64,000 nt of DNA from an uncultured Desulfatitalea sp. (GTDB lineage: Bacteria; Desulfobacterota; Desulfobacteria; Desulfobacterales; Desulfosarcinaceae), in NCBI GenBank assembly GCA_937868765.1, contig CALMNL010000003.1, positions 682,001 to 746,000 on the forward strand. The letters are read 5' to 3'. This document shows positions 8,795-16,786 of this stretch, in pieces. A program made the position numbers and the translations under genes. Below the pieces are notes generated by a model. The model made no database searches and had not been told where the DNA came from. It was given only the letters and a program-made list of their open reading frames with translations. The first letter of the stretch is position 1, and every line of letters begins with the position of its first letter.

Positions 8795-9538
8795 ATGCGT
8801 ATTGTCGCCGTTATCCCTTCCCGTTACGAATCGACTCGTTTTGAAGGCAAACCGCTGGCGCTCATCGCCGGCAAGCCAATGATTCAATGGGTATATGAAA
8901 GCGCTTCGCGGGCCAGCCGCACCTCGGAAGTAGTGGTCGCCACCGATGACCAGCGCATCTTCGACGCCGTCCAACGCTTCAATGGAAGGGTGCTGATGAC
9001 CTCGCGGGCGCACCGCTCAGGTTCGGATCGGGTGGCTGAGGCAGTCGACCAACTGGGACTGTCCGGGGAAGATATCGCCATAAATATTCAAGGCGATCAA
9101 CCGCTGGTACATCCGGCATGCTTCGATGCCGTGGTAGAGCCGCTCTTGGAGGCATCGGATGCAACCATGAGTACGTTGGCGTTCCCAGTAGTGGATCGAA
9201 GGGAATATACCAGCCCCAAAGATTGCAAGGTGGTCATGGATGATCACGGCAATGCCCTGTATTTTTCAAGGGCTCCAATTCCGTTTGCCCGGGATGGCGG
9301 CGAGGATTTTACGGTCTACAAGCATTTAGGGGTATATGCCTACACGCGAAGATTTCTGGAATCGTTCCGTCGACTGCCCACCGGGCGTCTCGAAACGATA
9401 GAAAAGCTCGAACAACTGCGCGCCCTCGAGCATGGGCTGCGCATTAAAGTGGTCGTGACCCCCCACGACTCGCCAGAAGTGGACCTGCCCGAAGATATCG
9501 GGCGCATCGAAGCCATCCTGCGACATTTACAAAAATAA
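8795..9538 (+). CDS. kdsB: KdsB, 3-deoxy-manno-octulosonate (KDO) cytidylyltransferase
   Basis: A 247-residue cytosolic enzyme that activates KDO with CTP to CMP-KDO for the lipopolysaccharide inner core. The N-terminal nucleotide-binding segment A-V-I-P-S-R-Y-x-S-T-R-F-x-G-K-P-L is diagnostic, followed by V-V-A-T-D-D near residue 50, N-I-Q-G-D-Q-P-L near 95, and Y-K-H-L-G-V-Y-A-Y near 180. A GTG at 8792 is in frame directly before the ATG at 8795; the ATG is preferred, with CAGGTG just upstream. It stands alone between larB and a long intergenic region and implies an LPS-containing outer membrane. Confidence 0.95.
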   Translation: MRIVAVIPSRYESTRFEGKPLALIAGKPMIQWVYESASRASRTSEVVVATDDQRIFDAVQRFNGRVLMTSRAHRSGSDRVAEAVDQLGLSGEDIAINIQGDQPLVHPACFDAVVEPLLEASDATMSTLAFPVVDRREYTSPKDCKVVMDDHGNALYFSRAPIPFARDGGEDFTVYKHLGVYAYTRRFLESFRRLPTGRLETIEKLEQLRALEHGLRIKVVVTPHDSPEVDLPEDIGRIEAILRHLQK

Positions 9539-9827
9539 CAATTGTGAAAGACTCTCTAATCCCATCCTTTGTCTCTGACGATCCAATCCGTTAGAAGTCT
9601 TTCATGGAAAATCATTCTGCCGCCTGACCGGCATCCATAGGTGGATCGCCGATCCGCGCCCCTGGTTTGCAACCTGCCGGTTGGATGTCTCCTTGCAGCA
9701 TACAACCCGCTGGCATCCATTCATCCAAGCGGCAGCAATCGAACGTCACTTTTTAAATCAGTTTTGCGGCGCGCAGGTGTTGGCCCAAAGCCCACAGGGC
9801 CTTTTTTGGTCAGGCTTCGAAATCATT
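9539..9827. other. Non-coding region with several predicted RNA stems
   Basis: No convincing protein gene is present. The stretch has nested complementarity: ATTCTGCCGC (9614-9623) can pair, with one bulge, with GCGGCAGCAAT (9729-9739), enclosing hairpins GGATC/GATCC (9643-9655) and CAACC/GGTTG (9670-9683). A terminator-like hairpin with a T tract lies at 9787-9807. A small structured RNA is possible, but no known RNA family was recognised and the pairing is by eye only. Confidence 0.3.
9787..9807 (+). terminator. Rho-independent terminator-like hairpin
   Basis: AAAGCCC, the loop ACA, then GGGC followed by CTTTTTT form a compact hairpin ending in six T residues. It lies about 250 bases after kdsB, too far to be a simple kdsB terminator, so it may end a separate short transcript from the region before it. 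Confidence 0.5.
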
Positions 9828-9869
9828 CGGGGGTTCCAGCATGGAGCATCATCGCAGCTGGAACCCCCG
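9828..9869. terminator. Large perfect inverted repeat, possible terminator between kdsB and usp
   Basis: CGGGGGTTCCAGC (9828-9840) and its exact reverse complement GCTGGAACCCCCG (9857-9869) are separated by 16 bases. The plus-strand right side continues TTCTTTATTT. It sits downstream of the leftward usp gene and could stop transcription from either side; the long loop is unusual for a terminator, so another role is possible. Confidence 0.45.
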
Positions 9870-9901
9870 TTCTTTATTTGGAGAAATGTTATCCGTCGAA
9901 T

Positions 9902-10432
9902 TTATGACTTGGCCTTGGGGGATGGAACGACCACCGCTGGAATCGTCGCTTTCCGGAGCACCTTTTTTAACGTGCCTTCACCGATATCCCCTGCCAAAAG
10001 GTGATGCTTGCGGTGGCCCAAAACAATCATATCGCAGGATTCTCTCTCGGCTACCCTCAAGATCTCCTGTGATATAGAGGGCGCCTCGATCACCATGTCT
10101 TTCACTACCAGTGGTTTGGCTCTTTTCAGGCCTTGTTCGGCCTCGCTGCAATACTGATGGATTTGCTCGCCGATGGTATGCGCTTCGGTCCGCTTTCCGA
10201 TCAGAACGCTTCGTGCATTTTGGGTCTTTTTCTGTTCCAGTTCCTTGTAAAGGTCCTCGCCCAGGCCAATTCGCACCACATCGGCGCTGAAGGCCGGTTC
10301 TCTTTTCATCACATGCAATACAACCAGCTCGCTTTCGAAACGATCGGCCAGCGCTACGGCGTAAGTGAATGCGTTTCGAGCTGTATCCGAAAGGTCGGTT
10401 GCAAAAAGAATTCTATTGATCAGGGTGTTCAC
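9902..10432 (-). CDS. Universal stress protein (UspA family)
   Basis: A 176-residue single-domain Usp fold protein. The N-terminus has I-L-F-A-T-D-L-S-D-T-A-R-N-A-F, and the C-terminus has M-I-V-L-G-H-R-K then G-E-G-T and I-P-A-V-V-V. The usual ATP-binding motif G-x2-G-x9-G-S/T is only partly kept because the second Gly is Lys, so nucleotide binding is uncertain. A GTG at 10432 with GGAG eight bases upstream is preferred over a TTG at 10465. It is directly downstream, on the same strand, of a TRAP transporter remnant; Usp proteins often accompany TRAP permeases (TeaD is the known example), so it may be the survivor of such a unit. Confidence 0.85.
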   Translation of the reverse strand: MNTLINRILFATDLSDTARNAFTYAVALADRFESELVVLHVMKREPAFSADVVRIGLGEDLYKELEQKKTQNARSVLIGKRTEAHTIGEQIHQYCSEAEQGLKRAKPLVVKDMVIEAPSISQEILRVAERESCDMIVLGHRKHHLLAGDIGEGTLKKVLRKATIPAVVVPSPKAKS

Positions 10433-10485
10433 CGTTCGATCTCCATTTTTAGGTTGTTCCGCCAAGGGAAATCATGAATCCGCAT

Positions 10486-11041
10486 TTAGAACTTGAGTTG
10501 GGACGGCAGCCACAATGTCAGTTCAGGCCATATCATGATCATTACCATAAGTAAAACCATCAACAGAACGAAGGGGATAACGGAGCCATGGACCTCTTGC
10601 ATGTTGACTCACAACGGAGTGGCCAAGGCTTTCATGTAAAACAGGTTGAAACCGAAGGGGGGCGTGATATAGCCCAGTTCCATAATGATGACAAACATGA
10701 TGCCGAACCAGATCGGGTCGAAACCCAGTTTTTCAATGACTGGCATGAACACGGGTATGCAGACGACGATAATGCCTCCCGGATCCATAAGGCATCCCAG
10801 GATAATCATGACCAGTTGCATGCACACCATCATTACCCAGCGGTTTACCTCCAGGGCGGTGAAAAAGTCAGCCACCATATGGCAACCGAGCCAAAGCTGA
10901 ATACCACCGGCACACCCAATGCCATTAAAAAAACGAGCAACCCAAAGAACAGTATGGCGGCCAAGCCGACTCGAGGGGATCATATCCCAGCGACTCAACA
11001 ACCGGCTCTTCAAAAACATGTTTCTGGGAATCTTCAGTCAC
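10486..11041 (-). pseudogene. Decayed TRAP transporter large permease (DctM) gene
   Basis: Pieces of one DctM protein lie in order on the minus strand in different frames. From a GTG at 11041, an N-terminal leader (V-T-E-D-S-Q-K, then S-L-G-Y-D-P) shifts frame near 10980 to a first membrane helix (L-A-A-I-L-F-F-G-L-L-V-F-L-M-A-L-G-V-P-V). About 300 middle residues are missing. The C-terminal part (M-D-P-G-G-I-I, then L-G-Y-I-T-P-P-F-G-F-N-L-F) follows in another frame, and a further shift near 10605 leads to the last helix and a TAA at 10486-10488. An intact DctM needs about 1.3 kb; only 0.55 kb remains. The upstream frame ending in TGA overlaps the GTG and may be the tail of dctQ. Confidence 0.8.
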
Positions 11042-11228
11042 AGCATGCTGCGTTGGTACTTTGCCAGCGAACGGAACACACAAATCGATATGGCGGTCTG
11101 GATCAAAGAGGAGGCTGTTCTACTGGCGCCGGCGGCGCTGAGATCTGGCCAGTCGAAATCATAAACGAACGCAGGTATCATGAGGAGGCGTTGGGATGAA
11201 GTACGGACTTACCCTGAATTCTGCTAGA

Positions 11229-12110
11229 CTATTTGAGGTTCTGCTCCTCTATTTTATCGGAGGCGGTCGCCGGCTTATCCGGCATTGGTGTTTGCGCGGC
11301 CGGCTTGGATGCTTTGGGAGCCGACGATTGTGACGAGGGGGCGCTGCTGGATGAACGTCGATTGGCACCGCTTTCCAATTCGTTGAGTCTGGATTGAAGC
11401 GCTTCGATCCTTGCCTTGAGCGCGTTCTCTACCTTCAACGACTCGAACCTGATCGCCAGATCCATGGACTGCTTATCGATTTTGCTCTGCTCAATCGCCG
11501 CTATTTTCTTCTCCAGAACGTCGATCTGGGACTCTGACGAACCCAAGGACTGGCTGACCTGGTCCATCTGCTTTTTCAATTCCTGGGTAATGGCGGCAGT
11601 CTGGGTTGCGGCCGCATTGGAAGATTCCACCACCGTATTGATCTGTTTGACCATTTCGGCCCTGGCGGTCTTCAGTTCCTTTTGCTCGGCGGTAAGCTTG
11701 TTGATCTCTTTGACGCTTTCCTGGATTTTATCCAGGCGCGTCTTGATGGTGGACAGGTTCTTATCGTTTTGCTCCGTGAAGGCAGACATCGTTTCTTCAA
11801 GCTTGGCCTGGCGCAGCGAGAGCGATGAAAATCGAGATTCCAAATCGGCCGAAAGCTTCTTAAATTCACTGGCGCCGGTATCTTCCGTTTGCACCACTCG
11901 CTTCTTAATGTCTAGATAGGTGATTACTACCACGATGACGATCAAAACCGGTATCAAGATCGATATCAGCGTTACCCGCTGATTGATTTTTTCCAGCTTC
12001 AACTCCTGTACTTCGGTTTGAGCGGATGCTTCTTCAGGCTCTTCAACATCTGCGCTGGTTTTATCCAGGCGCATCTTGAATGTGATGTCTTCATCATCGA
12101 TTTTCTTCAT
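11229..12110 (-). CDS. Membrane-anchored coiled-coil protein of unknown function
   Basis: A 293-residue protein I do not assign to a named family. A charged cytoplasmic N-terminus (1-45) is followed by one hydrophobic helix rich in Ile/Val (about 48-67). Then comes a long Lys/Glu/Gln-rich heptad region (about 85-245) typical of an extended coiled coil, and a low-complexity Ser/Pro/Ala tail. The topology predicts a single-pass inner-membrane protein with a periplasmic rod. It starts just 14 bases after the guaA stop, so it is probably cotranscribed with guaA. An ATG at 12134 would overlap guaA; the ATG at 12110 is preferred because AAGAG lies upstream. Confidence 0.75.
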   Translation of the reverse strand: MKKIDDEDITFKMRLDKTSADVEEPEEASAQTEVQELKLEKINQRVTLISILIPVLIVIVVVITYLDIKKRVVQTEDTGASEFKKLSADLESRFSSLSLRQAKLEETMSAFTEQNDKNLSTIKTRLDKIQESVKEINKLTAEQKELKTARAEMVKQINTVVESSNAAATQTAAITQELKKQMDQVSQSLGSSESQIDVLEKKIAAIEQSKIDKQSMDLAIRFESLKVENALKARIEALQSRLNELESGANRRSSSSAPSSQSSAPKASKPAAQTPMPDKPATASDKIEEQNLK

Positions 12111-12124
12111 GGTGCGTCTCTTGT

Positions 12125-13654
12125 TTATTCCCATTCAATGGTGCTGGGGGGCTTGGAGCTGATGTCATAAACAACGCGGTTGACGCCGCGGACTTCATTG
12201 ATAATCCGGTTTGAGATGCGACCCAGCAACCGGTGGGGCAGTTTGGCCCAATCGGCCGTCATGGCGTCTTTGCTGGTAACTGCGCGGACGGCTACGATAT
12301 CTTCATAGGTTCTGCTGTCGCCCATAATGCCGACGCTTTTGAGCGGCAGTAAAACCGCAAACGACTGCCAAAGCTTCCGGTAATAGCCGGCAGCCCTTAT
12401 TTCTTCCAGCAAAACCGCATCCACCTCGCGCAAAACATTCAGGCGCGCCGCGGTGACGGCGCCCAGAATTCGGATGGCAAGACCGGGGCCGGGAAACGGC
12501 TGGCGCCACACGAGGTCCGGGTCCAGGCCCAACTGGATGCCCAGACGACGCACCTCGTCCTTGAACAGGTATTGCAGAGGCTCAATCAGCTTGAGTTTCA
12601 TGCGCTTGGGAAGGCCGCCCACGTTGTGATGGGATTTGATGACCGCCGTGGGTCCGCCGAAGGCGGAGCGCGATTCGATCACATCCGGGTAGAGCGTCCC
12701 TTGGGCTAAGAAATCGGCCCCCTTGATTTTTTTGGCCTCGGCCTCGAAGATATCCACGAATACTTTGCCGATGATCTTACGCTTTTTTTCGGGATCGGTA
12801 ACCTTGTCGAGGGCCTTTAGGAACTGCCGGCTCGCATCTACGAACCGGATATTGATATGCAAGTGCTCTTTAAAAGTCTTTCTCAGTTTGAGGGCCTCAT
12901 CTTTGCGCAGCAGGCCGTTGTCCACGAAAATACAGGTCAGGTTGGCTCCGATGGCCTTGTGAATCAGCATGGCGGTGACCGTCGAGTCCACGCCGCCGCT
13001 CAAGCCCAGGATGACTTTGCGGTCACTGACCCTATGGCGGATCTCTTCCACGGCCTGGCGAGCGAAGCCCTTCATGGTCCAGCTGCGTTTACAGGCACAG
13101 ACTTGAAAGAGGAAATTGTGCAAAATCTGCTTGCCCTTGCTGGTGTGGACCACCTCAGGATGAAACTGAAGGCCGTAAAACCGCCGCCGATTATCGGCCA
13201 TGGCCGCAAATGGGGTGTTGGCAGTCACCGCAGTCACTTCAAAACCGTCCGGCAGTCGGGTGATGCTGTCTCCGTGGCTCATCCAGACTTGGCTGAGCGG
13301 GGGTATCTTCTGGAAGAGGTCGTCCGTCCGGATTGCTTCCAGCTCGGCGAATCCATATTCCCGTTTTTGGGCTTGCTTGACCCTGCCGCCCAGGGCATCG
13401 ACCATAAATTGCATGCCATAGCAGATCCCAAGAACCGGTATTCCCAGTTCGAAGATGCGTGCGTCGATACGCGGGCTGTTGGGTTCATAGATACTGGAAG
13501 GTCCGCCCGATAGGATGATACCCTCCGGGCGCAGCTCCTCGATGCGCGCCATGGGGAGGGTTGGCGGTTCGATGATGCAGTAAACGCCGCATTCCCGGAC
13601 ACGTCTGGCGATGAGTTGGTTGAATTGAGATCCGAAATCGACTATCAGGATCAT
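12125..13654 (-). CDS. guaA: GuaA, glutamine-hydrolysing GMP synthase
   Basis: A 509-residue two-domain enzyme that converts XMP to GMP with ATP and glutamine. The class I glutamine amidotransferase domain (1-190) has nucleophile Cys78 in L-G-I-C-Y-G-M-Q and the F-H-P-E-V catalytic His/Glu. The ATP pyrophosphatase domain has L-S-G-G-V-D-S-T near residue 220. The C-terminal dimerisation domain ends in [11 protein letters not shown]-x-T-I-E-W-E, the standard end of the family. Length is normal. guaB is not adjacent. Confidence 0.97.
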   Translation of the reverse strand: MILIVDFGSQFNQLIARRVRECGVYCIIEPPTLPMARIEELRPEGIILSGGPSSIYEPNSPRIDARIFELGIPVLGICYGMQFMVDALGGRVKQAQKREYGFAELEAIRTDDLFQKIPPLSQVWMSHGDSITRLPDGFEVTAVTANTPFAAMADNRRRFYGLQFHPEVVHTSKGKQILHNFLFQVCACKRSWTMKGFARQAVEEIRHRVSDRKVILGLSGGVDSTVTAMLIHKAIGANLTCIFVDNGLLRKDEALKLRKTFKEHLHINIRFVDASRQFLKALDKVTDPEKKRKIIGKVFVDIFEAEAKKIKGADFLAQGTLYPDVIESRSAFGGPTAVIKSHHNVGGLPKRMKLKLIEPLQYLFKDEVRRLGIQLGLDPDLVWRQPFPGPGLAIRILGAVTAARLNVLREVDAVLLEEIRAAGYYRKLWQSFAVLLPLKSVGIMGDSRTYEDIVAVRAVTSKDAMTADWAKLPHRLLGRISNRIINEVRGVNRVVYDISSKPPSTIEWE

Positions 13655-13718
13655 GAGGGGCCTTTTTGCATTATATTCAATGAAGAAAAGCAGTTAAACG
13701 ATTTGCGAAAACAATGTG

Positions 13719-13747
13719 AATATGTTAGAGACGGCGAAAAAAGTCAA
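13719..13747 (-). promoter_or_regulatory. Candidate sigma-70 promoter for guaA
   Basis: On the minus strand, TTGACT (13747-13742), a 17-base spacer and CATATT (13724-13719) lie about 65 bases upstream of the guaA start. A second possible -10, TATAAT, occurs at 13675-13670 but is very close to the start codon. The call is by motif only. Confidence 0.45.
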
Positions 13748-13827
13748 TGGTTTTTCTGCTGACATTGCCAGGGCGGGCGGCGGCGGCATCGGCCCCCTGC
13801 TGGAAGATAGCGGTTTGAGAAACAGTT

Positions 13828-14601
13828 ATGATCGTCCAGATTTATGAAATTCAATCACGCGAAGAAGCACAGCTCGTAGTCGACTTGGGAGTGGATCACG
13901 TGGGCAGCGTTGTGCTTACGCCGGCCCATTGCCAAGACCCTGTTTTAAAAGATGCCGTGGCGGCTGTAAAAGCAGGGGGACGCCTGAGCAGCCTGATTCC
14001 GCTGTTTCACGATCCCGAATGCATCGCCCAGGCCATCCGCTTTTATGAACCGGACATCATCCACTTTTGTGAAACCCTCTGCGCCAACGGTAACGGCCAT
14101 CCCCAAACACTGGCCGCCCTTGAGCGCCAAAAAAACATCCGTAAAGCCTTTCCAAACATACAGATCATGCGCTCCATCCCCATCGCGCAAACGGGGTATG
14201 GCTCTGAAATTCCGTCCTTATCGTTGGCCGCCTGGTTCGAGCCTTACAGCGACTGGTTTCTCACCGACACGCTGCTCATGGCCAACCGTGACACCCCCGA
14301 GCAAGATCAGCCCGTGAGCGGTTTTGTGGGGATCACGGGACAAACTTGTGACTGGTCCGTTGCGCGGGATCTGGTTCAAGCCAGCCGCATACCGGTGATC
14401 CTGGCCGGCGGCATCGGCCCGGCCAATGCCCGTCAAGGAATCGAGCAGGTGAAGCCAGCTGGGGTCGACAGCTGCACTGGCACCAACGCTCTGGATGCAG
14501 CGGGGAATCCCATCCGCTTCAAGAAAGATCCGGACAAGGTTCGCGCCCTTGTCCTGGCCGCCCGGGAATTGGCGGACCACACTCAAACCGACGATCGATA
14601 A
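13828..14601 (+). CDS. TrpF-like (phosphoribosylanthranilate isomerase fold) protein lacking the catalytic Cys
   Basis: A 257-residue TIM-barrel protein similar to TrpF over most of its length: L-G-V-D-H-V-G-S-V near residue 25, T-G-Q-T-C-D-W-S near 170, and a phosphate-binding I-L-A-G-G-I-G-P-A-N-A followed by G-V-D-S-C-T-G-T-N. TrpF uses a Cys in the N-terminal K-I-C-G and an Asp. Here the N-terminal segment reads V-Q-I-Y-E, so the Cys is replaced by Tyr, while the Asp in F-L-T-D-T remains. No other trp gene is near. A role other than tryptophan synthesis is likely. It is 42 bases upstream of efp and may be cotranscribed. Confidence 0.65.
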   Translation: MIVQIYEIQSREEAQLVVDLGVDHVGSVVLTPAHCQDPVLKDAVAAVKAGGRLSSLIPLFHDPECIAQAIRFYEPDIIHFCETLCANGNGHPQTLAALERQKNIRKAFPNIQIMRSIPIAQTGYGSEIPSLSLAAWFEPYSDWFLTDTLLMANRDTPEQDQPVSGFVGITGQTCDWSVARDLVQASRIPVILAGGIGPANARQGIEQVKPAGVDSCTGTNALDAAGNPIRFKKDPDKVRALVLAARELADHTQTDDR

Positions 14602-14643
14602 TTATTTAGCAAAGCCATAACGTAACAGAAGGAGATCACACAA

Positions 14644-15207
14644 ATGCTGGAAAGCGGCGATTTACGCAAGGGAACGAAAATCGAGATAGACGGTGACCCG
14701 TATATCATCGTCCAATTCGAATTTGTAAAACCGGGCAAGGGCCAAGCGCTTTACAAATGCAAGCTGAAGAACATGATCACCGGGGCGCAGTTTGATCGCA
14801 CCTACCGCTCGGGCGAGAAATTCACGCCGGCCGACTTGGAGGAGGTCACTATGGAGTACCTCTATTTCGACGGTGAGAATTACTGTTTCATGAACAATTC
14901 CAATTATGAGCAGGAGATGCTATCGGCCGCCCAGGTGGGAGATGCCAAAACATTGCTCAAGGAGAATACGGTCTGCAATGTGCTGATGTTCCAGGGGCGT
15001 GCCATCGGCCTGACGCTGCCCAACTTCGTCGAACTGCGCATTACCAAGGCCGAACCGTGGGCCAAAGGCGATACGGCCAGCGGCAGTACCAAGCCCGCGA
15101 CCTTGGAGACCGGACACGTGGTTCAGGTGCCGCCCTTCGTTAATGAAGGCGAGCTGGTGCGAATCGATACGCGCACCGGATTGTATGTGGAGCGGGTCAA
15201 GGGATAA
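14644..15207 (+). CDS. efp: Elongation factor P
   Basis: A 187-residue three-domain protein that enters the ribosomal E site and rescues stalling at polyproline stretches. The N-terminal KOW-like domain carries the exposed loop F-V-K-P-G-K-G-Q with Lys32 at its tip; a Lys rather than Arg here is the type that can be lysylated or left unmodified, not the EarP-rhamnosylated type. The C-terminal segment G-E-L-V-R-I-D-T-R-T-G-x-Y-x-E-R is the family signature. AAGGAGAT lies upstream of the start. It is followed by a strong inverted repeat. Confidence 0.97.
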   Translation: MLESGDLRKGTKIEIDGDPYIIVQFEFVKPGKGQALYKCKLKNMITGAQFDRTYRSGEKFTPADLEEVTMEYLYFDGENYCFMNNSNYEQEMLSAAQVGDAKTLLKENTVCNVLMFQGRAIGLTLPNFVELRITKAEPWAKGDTASGSTKPATLETGHVVQVPPFVNEGELVRIDTRTGLYVERVKG

Positions 15208-15236
15208 TTATTACTTTGCAGGGTGTGCGGTCTCCG

Positions 15237-15265
15237 ATCGGTATCGGCGTTCGGCCGATACCGAT
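15237..15265. terminator. Inverted repeat between convergent efp and CBS-domain gene
   Basis: ATCGGTATCGGC (15237-15248), loop GTTCG, GCCGATACCGAT (15254-15265): a perfect 12-bp stem located 29 bases after efp and 9 bases before the end of the convergent gene. There is no T tract on either side, so intrinsic termination may be weak; its place between two convergent ends supports a terminator role. Confidence 0.6.
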
Positions 15266-15274
15266 GGCGCCGGC

Positions 15275-16534
15275 TCAATCGGAGGAGGGCATTGGCAGCT
15301 CGGCCTGGTTCTTTTCGATCTGGCGCACAATGAACTCTTTGATCCGGTTGCCGTCCATGGCCTTGACGACTACCTGAAAATTACCCAGGGAATATTCCTC
15401 ATTTTCGCTGGGAATGCGGCCGATCTGTTCGAGGACGTATCCGGAGAAGGTATCGTATTCGGCTGAATCGGGGATATTCATGCCGATCACCTCGTTGACT
15501 TCCTCGATATCGCTCTTGCCCATTACGATCCACTCTTTGTTTTTGCGTTTCACGATCAGTGGCTCTTCTTTATCCGTCTCGTCCCGGATCTCCCCCACCA
15601 GCTCCTCTAAAGCGTCTTCCAGGGTAATCAAACCCGATACACCACCATGCTCATCCACCACGATGGCCATGTGGTTTTTACGTTTCTTGAACTGCTGCAT
15701 CAGCGAGTCCAGTTTCTTATGCTCGGGCACGAAATAGGGCGGCCGCATGAGCTGCCGTACATCTGGCAGTTCCTTATATTTGGCCTGGTGGGTCAGGATG
15801 TCTTTGACATTCAGAATGCCCACCACATTGTCGATGGTGTTTTCGATCACCGGAATCCGGGTGAAGCCTGATTCGGCGATCGCTTGAAGGTCCAAGGTTT
15901 CGTCGGCCTCCACCACGAACATGTCGGCGCGGGGGGTCATGATCTCGGACGCATTGGTGTCGTCGAATTCGAAGATCCGGTGAATCAGCTTTTGCTCTTC
16001 CTCTTTGATCTCCCCTTCCTCCCGCACCACCTCCACAAAACTCATCAACTCCTCTTCGGTTACCGTGGGCGCCTTTTTGATGCGGCCCGTCAGCTTGGGG
16101 ATAAAGTCGAGCAGAAAGACGATCGGCCGGCAGATCAGCGAGAACCAATAAAGGGGGAAAATGATGGTGCGCGCGATGAGAACATTGTTGTTGGTGGCCA
16201 CCGATTTGGGGAACACTTCGCCGAAGACCAGGATCAGAAATGTCATCACGCCGGTAGCCAGGCCGACGGCATAGTTGGGAAACAGTTGCAGCGCCAATCG
16301 GGTGGCCAGGGACGAGGCTGCGATATTGACCACGTTGTTGCCGATCAGGATCGTCGACAGCAACCGATGAGGGTCATTCTTCATCTGAAAAATCAGCTGA
16401 TTGGCTTTATCACCGCTTTGTTTGGCGAGGAAACGGGCCTTGCTGCGGCTGATGGAAAAGAGCGAGGTTTCGGCTGATGAAAAAAAACCTGATAATATTA
16501 GCAATATGATTAAAGCGATGACTTGTTGGATCAT
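15275..16534 (-). CDS. CNNM/CorC-type membrane protein (DUF21-CBS pair-HlyC/CorC domain)
   Basis: A 419-residue protein of the HlyC/CorC (CNNM-like) family, associated with magnesium or cobalt efflux. The DUF21 membrane part (about 1-185) has several hydrophobic helices and the S-G-F-F-S-S-A-E-T-S-L motif near the start. Two CBS domains follow (about 200-325; I-M-T-P-R-A-D and H-M-A-I-V-V-D-E-H-G-G-V-S-G-L), then the CorC/HlyC C-terminal domain (about 340-410). The ATG at 16534 is chosen because it begins just before the first helix; upstream frame extends to 16654 but has a hydrophilic, non-family sequence. Confidence 0.88.
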   Translation of the reverse strand: MIQQVIALIILLILSGFFSSAETSLFSISRSKARFLAKQSGDKANQLIFQMKNDPHRLLSTILIGNNVVNIAASSLATRLALQLFPNYAVGLATGVMTFLILVFGEVFPKSVATNNNVLIARTIIFPLYWFSLICRPIVFLLDFIPKLTGRIKKAPTVTEEELMSFVEVVREEGEIKEEEQKLIHRIFEFDDTNASEIMTPRADMFVVEADETLDLQAIAESGFTRIPVIENTIDNVVGILNVKDILTHQAKYKELPDVRQLMRPPYFVPEHKKLDSLMQQFKKRKNHMAIVVDEHGGVSGLITLEDALEELVGEIRDETDKEEPLIVKRKNKEWIVMGKSDIEEVNEVIGMNIPDSAEYDTFSGYVLEQIGRIPSENEEYSLGNFQVVVKAMDGNRIKEFIVRQIEKNQAELPMPSSD

Positions 16535-16786
16535 AGGTTGGCATTTCCTGATGCCGGGGCATGGATATTCCCCGAAGTGGTCGTAATCGTCGTCTCGCTC
16601 GAGTGGTATTTCGGGGCAGGGATAGGCTTCGAGTATTTTAAAGGTATTGACCAACTAGGTAAGTGGGGGTCGTCCAAGACTTGCTTTTTCCTCCCGAGAA
16701 AGGCAATCTGAATTTTCATTTTAAGTAGGAGTTTTTATACCAAAGGTTTTTCGGTTTTCAAATAAAATAAACATCGTCCGCCGACA

